A stretch of 64,000 bases of DNA, taken from the NCBI GenBank assembly GCA_964035545.1, contig OZ037765.1, forward strand, positions 20,089,995-20,153,994, given 5' to 3'. The DNA comes from Bugula neritina. Its lineage: Eukaryota; Bryozoa; Gymnolaemata; Cheilostomatida; Bugulidae. Within the stretch, counting starts at the first letter, position 1; each line of letters starts with the position of its first letter. The notes below the pieces were generated by a model. That model worked only from the letters and a program-made list of their open reading frames with translations, was not told the DNA's origin and made no database searches. Both the position numbers and the translations under genes were made by a program. Below are positions 54,602 through 64,000 of this stretch, in pieces.

Positions 54602-56570
54602 ATGTCTGGTATTGCTCTTGGTCGTTTGGCAGAAGAAAGAAAACAGTGGAGAAAAGATCATCCTTTTGTAAGCTTATTACACATAACAGTATTGAAGATG
54701 AATACAGGTTCACAAAGCTTTGCTCGTTTGCTGCTTAAATGTGTCTTCACTCTCTTTAAATGTTGGCGTATTTTTTCCAGGGATTCGTTGCCAGACCGAC
54801 AAAAAATCCAGATGGCAGTTTAAATTTAATGAACTGGGAGTGTGCTATTCCTGGCAAGCAGGGAGTGAGTAAATGAATAACTTGTTTCAGTAATAATGGA
54901 GTAGTTTCAAGTAAACTTAAAATTTCGATTTGGTTTTAGAATGTCTTTTTTTATGCTTAAATACTACAAGTGCCTATTTTGTTTCTTGATTTAACACAAC
55001 TAAATTTTCAAATTAAGTGTAATGACTGAAAAATCAGGACCTGATAATTACTAGATAATTATACAAACAATATTTAACAGCATTTCTCTCCATAAAAAGT
55101 ACCTCTCACTGTCAATAGTTATAACTTGTTGTTTTTAAGATTTTTTATTTATTGAGAGATTGCCCAAATTATGTAAACAAAATATCACCATTACTGTTAC
55201 AACTTTTTTTCTTTGGGACATTTCATTATTTTAGAAATTGATGCAATTGTAGACTTGAAAATTTTCCATTCAAATATGCATAAGTCTGGCATATGTTATA
55301 TACATTCAAAATTCCTAGAAATTTTGTACATTGCAATCTCACTACATTCATTTTATTAATGCTTATAACAATGGTAATTCAAGTTGTGATATTAGGTGGG
55401 TTGTTTGTTGAATGCTGTTATCTCAACGGCTGCCAGAATGTGTCTCTACACACTTGCAATTGCATGTCACATGCTGGAATAAAATGCTGTTTTCTTTTTT
55501 TAGACAATTTGGGAAGGAGGGCTTTATAAACTAAGAATGTTATTCAAAGATGACTACCCATCTTCTCCGCCAAAATGTTAGTTTCTGTTAATTCACAGTA
55601 GCTGAATGGGTGTAATTTGAGCGTTATCATATGCCATTATATCAATGATCTTTAGATGGTGTCTAATAGTTTCATGACATAGTTTTATATGATATTGTTG
55701 GCTAATAAAAAAATATTACAGTGATATGTCTACAGAATTAAATGTTTTTCATTTAAACTAAAGTCTTCAACTGGTTAAAATAAAAAAAGATTTTCAAAAA
55801 TCAGCAATTCATGGTAATTGTCTTACCTTGTTTGTTTAGGTAAATTTGAGCCTCCACTTTTCCATCCAAATGTTTACCCATCTGGAACAGTATGTTTATC
55901 TCTACTCGATGAGGAAAAAGATTGGAGACCAGCAATCACTATAAAACAAGTAACGAAAATTCCTAGTACTAAATTCTACGCCATTATTATTATCGTGGCA
56001 CCGTTTAGCACGTTTATTGACTTTTTAGCTAGTCTCAAGTTTCCTGATGCAAGCTGTTACTATTGGTTTTTTATATTGTAAAAGTGTACTGTTAATTTTC
56101 TCACTTGCAGATTCTGCTTGGAATACAAGATCTATTAAATAATCCAAACGCTAAAGACCCTGCTCAAGCTGAGGCTTATACTATATTTGTGTAAGTTATT
56201 GTCTAAACAATAATTTTCAACACAGCTAAGATTAAAATATTTTATTGTTTGACTATTCATAATGTATTGTTTGTTGCAAAGTAGGGCATGCATGTTGTTA
56301 ACAGCTTTTGCTATTTGATATTTGTACATGGTACATTTGGTTCATTTGGCCCTGGATATGTAGTGTTTTGTTCATGGTTACCTGTTCTATGTGTAAGAGT
56401 TGGCCCATTTAAAAACATTTACATTCAGTTGAATATTTTCAGCTGTGCTTCATAAGGCAATTCAGCCATTGCTCTTCACATTGGTTATTTTTTATTTTAG
56501 GCAAAATAAGAAGGAGTATGAGCGACGTGTGGCCGATCAAGCAAAACAGTTTAGAGACCCAAACCTTTAA
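54602..56570 (+). CDS. UBE2I: UBE2I/UBC9, SUMO-conjugating E2 enzyme
   Basis: The sole E2 for SUMO: it takes SUMO from the SAE1/SAE2 E1 as a thioester and transfers it to lysines in psi-K-x-E motifs. Six exons: 54602-54667, 54781-54864, 55504-55576, 55840-55949, 56111-56190 and 56501-56570. Total 483 bases, 160 residues (human 158), phases matching. The sequence begins [20 protein letters not shown], almost identical to vertebrates, and contains the family loop with DYPSSPPKC. The HPN motif (83-85) precedes the catalytic Cys93 in [23 protein letters not shown] follows. The C-terminus is slightly longer (RDPNL). All catalytic residues are intact. AATAAA lies at 56821, about 250 bases after the stop. 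Confidence 0.98.
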
Positions 56571-56820
56571 ATGACAAACATTACTGTTAATTTTTACATT
56601 GGGCTTCTCATTGCATTGCTTGCGTTTCAAGATGTTATAACTAGTAGCCCTTCTGGTGGTTGTTTTAGGTACTAGTACCATCTCTGTACATGCTGTTAAA
56701 TAAGTTGTATTCCGTTAATCAGGGAGGCTTTCTTACTCTACTATCTCTTTCCTCTCATCTATCACATGCATCATCTAGATATATGGAAGCTAGTTATATC
56801 ACATGTCTAGTTATTTGTTG

Positions 56821-56826
56821 AATAAA
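56821..56826 (+). terminator. Polyadenylation signal of UBC9
   Basis: AATAAA 251 bases after the UBC9 stop codon, followed by a T-rich stretch (ATTTTTTTATTT). Confidence 0.65.
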
Positions 56827-58569
56827 TACTGTCATTTTTTTATTTACGATATTTGAGGCTTGAGCGCTAACCACCTTTTCACAAGAGGTATACAAAATGT
56901 TTGGCCAATGTTGAATAAAAATCATATTTTAGCGTCATAACTAAATAAAGCATGCTGTATTACTTGTTGACTAGTAATTTACTATCTCAAGACTCCTAGA
57001 TTGTGATTTTCACAGTCATGCTCAATTGAAATGTACAAAATATGATATAGGCCTACAATGGTTTTTGCATAACATTTAACAAAAAAACTGTTTGTTTTGT
57101 TATCCTATAATACTAGTAATAAGTACACATAGAAGTGCAAAATGAATCATGCCTGTTAGCTGACAATTACAGTTGGTCATATCATTGACTCAGATATTAC
57201 AATATAATGTATTTGTGTACGAAAACCTTTTCAATGGTTGCTTTGTCAACATTTACAATATTTTATAGTAACATAGGGGATAGTTCGACCTATACAACAC
57301 TGTATTATTTGATATTTCAAATTGGTAAATTCACTTGTGTAGAAGAATTATTTATTATAAAAAAGGCAGCACTGTGCAATAGTCAACTATTATGAATCAG
57401 GTATTGTTTGATTTCACTGCTCTTGCTTCTTACTTGAAGATTTTTAGATCCTTTAGAATTTAGCCTAACATCATCCAGCCCAACCTCAGTGTTTTTACTT
57501 TGCAATCCCATCTTTAAGACTAGCTTCTATATTAAGTTATGAATTACAACTATCATGCCACCAACAAATAATAGAGCCTTTGCATCATCTGTCCACATGC
57601 AGGCATACTAGAAACATGAATTGAAATAAAAAATGTCCTTTATATATCTAACTAGTACTTTGACTTCCTTATAAGGAGTCATTAGGGCTGACTAATGCTA
57701 ACTTATAATATTATAATTAATTTCTTACCAAAACTGCAAACATGATCTACACTTTCAAGATTCATTTACAAAAGTAGATCTACTTGGTTTTCGAATCAGT
57801 CGCAACCAGCCTACTGCAAATAAGCCACTAGAAAGTATGGAGGAGAATTAGTTGGAGGGGTATTTGTCTGGTGGTGCTCCGCAGTCTAGGATCCTGGGCT
57901 AGCACTCACTAACACACCCTAACACATTCTATTCATACAGATGAGTTTTATCTCTATTCTCCCTCCTAAATTCCTAAAATGCACACTCTCCTCTATATTA
58001 CTACACTCATACAGGCCACACTCATACCTATATCTATTTTAATGTAAATGCAACACCTGCAATGAGTTATGCACTCCCTACACATGTAATAGCAAGAGAA
58101 GACAACTATAGCTAAGTCAAAGTTCCTGATACAGCATTTTTACTTATAATAAATGTTGCAGAATATTTATTGAGTCTACATATATAATAAATATTATGTG
58201 GACAATGATGAGCTACGACAGATGCATTGATTTTTTAGTCTGCAATTTTAATTCAAGTCTCTTTAATTGCCCATTGTTTAATAAAGACGCCTTTACTCTA
58301 TACATCTTTCAAAATAACATTTTTGAGGTGTTGACCATTTAAACAATTACCAGACTAGTATTTCATAGTATTTGGTATTTTAATATTGATGTAGTATAAC
58401 AATTAGAACAACAACTGGCTAAATAGCAACTGTTTGAGTCATAGTAATAAGTCTCCACTTTAAATTTCAACAATACTTTACTAACTTTATGTCAATGGGA
58501 ATAGTAAATAGCTGCAGCTGCTGTTTATGAACAATTAAATAATCATTATAATATTGTTATTCAATTGTT

Positions 58570-58666
58570 ACAGTATATTGCGTGATGTCCATCTTTGCGT
58601 TGGGCATAACGAACAGCTGTTTGAAAGAAGATGGTTGTTGCTAGTGACAAGCTTTGAATCTTTTAG
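58570..58666 (+). promoter_or_regulatory. Candidate untranslated first exon of ASPH
   Basis: A less AT-rich stretch ending in a good donor (TTTTAG then GTGAGT, GT at 58667-58668). It could splice to the acceptor ATCTGTAG at 59914, five bases before the ASPH ATG. It carries a short upstream open frame, MVVASDKL followed by a stop. The 5' boundary is unknown. Confidence 0.4.
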
Positions 58667-59919
58667 GTGAGTTTCTTCAACCTTATAGCTTAATGGCGAT
58701 TTATCAAATTTTGTTGCGATAACATGTCATACACATTAAATTTGTTCCAATTATTTAGATATCGTAGTTTAATTCTAAAAGTAAATATAAATAAGAATAT
58801 TTGGGAAGGATACTTTTAGAACTATAACTTACTAGTTACTTGATATATAAACTGAACATGCAGTAGTTTTGTTCTACAAAATATGAGTAGCCTATATAGG
58901 CCTGTATTACAATGTCTTATTTATTTGTATTTTGCTGAGCAGTGTAATGTTTCATTTATGTATTCCCATACGTATGACTATTCACATATTTTCATCTATT
59001 TTGTGTTCTAATCATTCAAATTAACTTTCTAGAGTCTAATTGCTATGATTAGGCATTTCTATCTGCTACAGTTGACTCAAGACAATAATCACTAAGTCAA
59101 TTAACAAGCTGCCTGCATATATTATGTGCCATTAAACCACCCTCCTCAAAAAAGTTACTTTCACCTCGTGTTGATATACTCATAAAGTCATATATTTAGT
59201 TGTGGTGATGAAAATAACAACCATGTTAATACTAGCTGCTCCTAAAAATTTCTAGATATAGTAATCTTATATGTAGACATTTGAAATAGTTTTATTTTTT
59301 TAATAATTTCATTTAAAGTTCAAGCTAGAAATGTATTACTGCTAGTATAAGAGTATATCTATATACCGACAAGAAAAGTTTATTATACAAAAAAACAAGC
59401 TCTTGTAAAATTATCTAGAGTTATATGTAGGCTATTCAGTTAAAATATATGTAAATTTTATTCAAAAATAATTACTGTTATGAAATCGTTTTTCAATTAA
59501 ACGAAGTAGTAGTTTAAAATCTTGATATGAATTATAAATTAATTATTACTTAGAATCGTTATTCAACAACAAATTATGAGAGTACTGATATCTTTGTCAA
59601 AGAAATATATGCATATTATTAGTTAAAACCTTTAAAAGCATTTATAAAAGAAATAATTAACTTGTCATTTTTCATTTCTGAAAAATAAGGTGATGTTCAT
59701 AATAAAGCAACACTGGCCCTCGACAATTTTTGTAGTGCATCCTGGGTGAAAGCATTGACAAATTGAATTTTGTGAAACACTGCATCTTTTTGATGTCACT
59801 TAGCTTTCGCAACAAATGTTAAATTTACTTTATTCAACATACATATGAATTGCTGCATCATCAGCTGCGGCTCTAGAGACAAGCAAATATGGACAGGCAT
59901 CATTTTATCTGTAGAGGCC

Positions 59920-62900
59920 ATGAAGAAAAAAAGATCAATCAGAGCTAATAGTCCAATAGCAAAATCAGCTCTTGGAACAAAATGTATCCCAAGTGGAAGG
60001 TTTGTGTGGTGCAATACAGTGGCCATGGCTGCTTTTTTAGCTTGGATCTACTTTAACCCAGGTAGGAAGGCTTATGCTTTTGTAGAAGACACAAGCTATA
60101 CAACTGCACGCATCTTTGACTTACTAGTATAGGTTATATTATAGTATGGCTATTCAAATGATGAGATGAGTGGAAGCATAACAACAGTTTTGTTAAAGTA
60201 GCAATGTTTTAATTTTTTCAATTGTAGCCATATTTTATTTGTCTGTTACAGCCGATGTTGATCCAACTTCAATAGCTGAGTTAGCAAATGTCTCAATCAT
60301 TAGAAATCAAAGTGATAGTGCTGTTACCAATAACAGTTATTATACGCCTTACGATATGCAGATCAGAGATGAACTTAATGATGCTTTCCTTAAACTGAAT
60401 AAAGTACGTATATCAAGTACAGGCTATACCCATTTATATATTATTATGCATTCATAAATTAAAAAATGTTGCTTGGGTCACTTTACAACTTTTGAGTTGG
60501 CGTGTGAAGAAGTAGATCAGCAAATTTGTGCACCTGCTATCATAATGCTTTGTATCAATTAAAATATAGTTAAATTTTATTGGAGTTTTCTCCCCTAAAG
60601 CTTTAAAGTAATTGCCAAGAGCAGAGCTAATCAACAAATTGATTTAATGTACAGCAATGGAGAAGCATGGGCTCTAAATTCTAAAGGATATTAAAGCAAA
60701 AGAATCATGTTTCTGAGATTTCAACCCACACCATTTATATAAACAAGTAAAAATCTTAGACTATTGAAATTTCCCTGTTACTGTACCGGAACAAAACATA
60801 CGCATTGTCATGTACTTTTGAAAACTGTATTAATGCAACAATGCTACATGATGAAAGTTTTTTCATCAAGACGAATTTGTATTATTTTGTCTGTAACTAA
60901 CTCAGCATATTTGTAATTTACTTTACTATATATTTTGTTAAATTAATAATATTTATTAAGGCTATTAACCATTAGCAAATTTATTTTTCAAAAATTGAAA
61001 TCCAACAACAGTTAAACTATATCTAGGAAAGATTTGTTTTCAAAATTAACCCTTAACCACTAAAATCTGAATGAATGTATTTTTTAGAGTAATGACATAA
61101 CATCTTCTGTCAAAACGTTTTCTAATCTAAGGAAGACAAATCCCCTGAGTGTGCAGGCTCATTATGGTCTCGCTCTATCCATTAACCGACTGGCTCATCT
61201 CAAGTTATCAAATGCATTGCTTCAACAAAGTATTAAGGCTTTGGCCGAAGCCTTGCTCTGCCCTAATATTCCAGACTCTGTATATGTAGAGATTGCAACT
61301 TTCAGAGCAGAGAGACTTCAGTTTCTGGGTTTGCATCAGCTTCACTACTTAAAACTTAAATGGTGCAGAAAGTAAACCATGAATGGCAATGTATAAATCT
61401 GCTGTTTCCCCAAGACTGATTCCATATTATTGCAAAAATTTTATTTCTTGACTACCAGCTCTAAGTAAAAACTTTTTTTATTTATAGTTAGCATTTTTAA
61501 GAGTGCATTTGTTTAAATTGGGTGAATATTAACAGCAAATCTTATTGCAGTTTTGATTAGTATTTAGTTAAACTTATTTACATTTGTCAATATTTTGCAT
61601 GCAAATCATGATTCATCCAGGTGGTTCATTTTTAGAACTTATGTTAAAAACCTTCCATCCTCTTTGCAGGGAGATTCTCAGATGTCTTAGCACAGTGGCA
61701 GTCACTTTCCAACAAGTTCTCTGCCAATATTAACATACTGAATGGCTTGGGGACAGCCTATTGTCTCAATGAAGCATCGCATAGAGCCAAAATAAAAGCT
61801 AAAGAAACATTTAATAAGGTGCTTATTATTTAATGTAGCTCTAACTGTATCATGTGTATATCCAGGGTGTTTTAGCTCAAACTATATTTTAATGTGTATA
61901 TTCGGATCTATATATGCATATTCAATGTGTATTATCACTATTATGTGTATCATGTGTATATCTACTGTAGAGTGCATATTCAGATTCATAGACATGCAAA
62001 TTTTAGCTTCTTGTGTGGAACTTCATGAGCTCTAATTAAATAGTCAACTATAGTGATTTTCAAGTGGTCTAGTAACTAACATTGATATGTTGGTAGCTAG
62101 CCTGTGCCTTACTTCATTTCATTCCATTGACTGGGTTGATTTTAAGAATTCTTTATTTGTCAACATCAAAAGTTGTTGTTGCTGTTTTTCACGGTGTCCA
62201 GTAAAAATGGCACAGGCTGAAATGGCACCGTAAAAATGATTTAAGGGTTGGGGGTTTGGGTTTGGGAAAATTTAACTACAGTGGGCCCTTTTTATCTACT
62301 TTTCCAATTGTGCCATTATTACTTGTGCCATTACTACCTGTGCCACTTTTATCGCTGCCATTTTTACCTAAAATCGTTTTCACATGTCTGAAACTTTCCT
62401 CACTTCTATAAAAACTTGACTACTTAGAAAGTATAAGTTTGTGTAACAATTGAACCATTTAGTTGACATACTCAGTTCATATGTTTTGTAATTCTACAAA
62501 CATATGAACTGTAGGTGTTATCACTTGACCCAAGCAATGAATATGCTCTAGCCCATCTTGGCTTTGTAATGGCTGTATACGAAAGAGACCCTCATGCTGC
62601 AGCACCTCTCTTTGCTAAAGCTCTTTCTGGGTCTAATGAAGAAGTTCTACAATCTGCCAAATTCTATATTCATGCTGGGGACTCATTTTATAGGACTGGC
62701 CAAACTGAAATGGTACTGCTGTTCTGTTATATTATGATGAGAAATCTTCTGTGTTAATATAATAGTTTAATAAAGTACTATGTAATAACTCGTCTATATA
62801 GGTTATTATCCATGTCAATCTGCTATAATACAGTTTATCCAATTATCATAGCAAGTGATGTTTATGTTTATTGCAAATAATGTTATTCTAAATAACTTAT

Positions 62901-63640
62901 GCAATCACTCCTACAACAGAAAAAAATTGCTAATAACTATTCACACTAAACAAAATCGACTTTTATTTGCTTGAAACTTATTTTTATTTGATTATCTATA
63001 TTAAATTAAATTATTGTCGCAGCTTTATTAAAAAACGATTTTTGTATTATTACTATAGTGCTTTTTATTTCGTATATATGATTAAATATGTTTAGTTTTG
63101 TTCCATACTGAGAAAATATTATTTAACATGCTTCAGGCAGCTAAGATATTTAAACAAGGAGCAGCCAAAAAAGTATTTCTATCAGAGAAGCAGCGTTCCT
63201 CTTTCAATGTAGATCGGCTGACAGGAAGGCCATGGTGGAAACTGATGCAACTACCTACTCACTATCAACAGCACTTCAATGTAAGTCATATTATGCACAA
63301 ATAGAATCAGTTGCAGAGCATTGTTTTGAATCTTCTTTTACATGTAGATTCTTAAAATTATGTTAACTATAATAGATTATAGATGCTTGTATGGATTTGA
63401 AATTGTTCAACATCTTTTGTGGGCCATTTTCAGCCCAAGCTACTTTATATTTCTATTAATTATTCAATGGAATTCTTATACGTATGAGTAATACACATGA
63501 CTAGAGATTAAAAGAAAAGTGGAAAGAAATCCTAAAAGAAGGATTGGCTCTTATAGACTCTAAAACAGGGCTTTTCATGTCTGAATCAGAGAATTTAAGA
63601 GCAACAGGACAATGGAAACAATTCACTCTGTTTTCTCAAG
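59920..63640 (+). CDS. ASPH: ASPH, aspartyl/asparaginyl beta-hydroxylase (3' part outside the window)
   Basis: Type II ER membrane 2-oxoglutarate/Fe(II) oxygenase that hydroxylates Asp/Asn in EGF-like domains. Exons seen: 59920-60061, 60252-60403, 61088-61328, 61670-61818, 62515-62712, 63137-63280 and 63505-63640, phases matching (387 codons). The short basic cytosolic tail (MKKKRSIRAN) is followed by a membrane anchor (NTVAMAAFLAWIYF). After a short luminal linker come TPR-like repeats (AHYGLALSINRLAHLKLSNA, AERLQFLG, VLSLDPSNEYALAHLGFV) and the entry to the catalytic domain (GRPWWKL, EGLALIDSKTGLF, WKQFTLFSQG). The iron-binding His/Asp residues lie beyond the window. An in-frame ATG at 59845 also exists, but the acceptor at 59913-59914 favours 59920. 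It lacks the long acidic calcium-binding linker of the human long form. Confidence 0.93.
62201..62367. repeat. Small inverted-repeat element in an ASPH intron
   Basis: Its ends are GTAAAAATGGC and the complement GCCATTTTTAC. Inside the right half, TGTGCCATTA/TTACTA-type units are repeated about three times, inverted relative to AATGGCAC near the left end. The centre holds GGGTTGGGGGTTTGGGTTTGGG. It is a MITE-like or foldback structure with no clear target duplication. Confidence 0.55.
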
Positions 63641-64000
63641 GTTAGTAAGCTCATATGAAAATATGGCAAAGGTCAGGAAAAAGTAGGATAATTCTGAGCA
63701 AATCTAGTAGATAGTGGTCAGTAACATATTATTGATTGACAAATACTAGTTTTAACATGTGAAGGACATTTGACATATAAATAAAAAAACATATTCTATA
63801 GTTGAAAAGAAAAAGTCAACGATATGGCTATTTCCGTAATAATCATAGTCTACTATTAAATATGTAGCTAGGTATTATCAGTGCTCGTAGTTATACATAT
63901 AGATAGTATACCCATGAAATATAAATAAATAAATAAAGAGTGTGTGTGGGCCTTCACCTGCATGTGGATGTGTATTTGTTTATTTAAAACATTGTGAAGA

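Larger units (their letters stand above)
56571..59919. other. Spacer between UBC9 and ASPH (tandem)
   Basis: It contains the UBC9 3'UTR and polyadenylation signal, then AT-rich sequence with no coding exon I can support. A candidate non-coding first exon of ASPH ends at 58666. No hexanucleotide tract like those in the divergent spacers is present. Confidence 0.5.

Noticed and set aside
57207-57395. 62-codon open frame on the plus strand
   Set aside because: No similarity to a known family, no splice context, and AT-rich background composition.
59845-59919. 25-residue N-terminal extension of ASPH
   Set aside because: A polypyrimidine tract and acceptor (CATTTTATCTGTAG) end at 59914, so this stretch is more likely intron. 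It is kept only as an alternative start.

Overview
This is animal nuclear DNA. It is AT-rich (roughly two thirds A+T), its genes are split into many short exons with GT-AG introns, and it carries SINEs, MITEs, LINE scraps and long (AT)n and (CA)n tracts. The gene set (CDC20, TRAPPC5, axonemal dynein DNAI2, adhesion GPCR, C2H2 zinc finger, SRPRA, UBC9, ASPH) is metazoan and ciliated. Residue choices and gene structure fit an invertebrate, probably a marine spiralian. I cannot name the species. All gene models were assembled by hand from splice sites, reading phase and remembered family sequences, with no searches.

Layout, left to right: an unidentified gene (minus, runs off the left edge; start 4324); CDC20 (plus, 6179-10607); TRAPPC5 (minus, 10697-14339); DNAI2 (plus, 16853-21265); a large adhesion GPCR (minus, 21666-35592, with possible in-frame 5' exons up to 38473); a seven-finger C2H2 protein (plus, 40649-42882); SRPRA (minus, 44572-51302); UBE2I/UBC9 (plus, 54602-56570); and ASPH (plus, 59920 to beyond the right edge). 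The first eight genes alternate strictly in orientation, giving four head-to-head spacers and three tail-to-tail junctions.

The genes do not form one pathway. They are housekeeping functions (mitotic APC/C activation, vesicle tethering, ER targeting, SUMO conjugation, ER hydroxylation) plus a ciliary motor subunit, a surface receptor and a transcription factor.

Main non-genic observations: (1) all four head-to-head spacers, and none of the tail-to-tail ones, contain hundreds of bases of degenerate hexanucleotide DNA built from words such as ACTAAC, AGTAAC, CTTATA and CAGTTA; (2) three copies of a tRNA-derived SINE, one split by a 310-bp MITE with a TTA target duplication; (3) a 339-bp hAT-type element with a perfect 8-bp target duplication; (4) two LINE remnants; (5) a foldback element in a CDC20 intron; (6) in-frame exons upstream of the receptor's signal peptide that read like a different, cytosolic helical protein.
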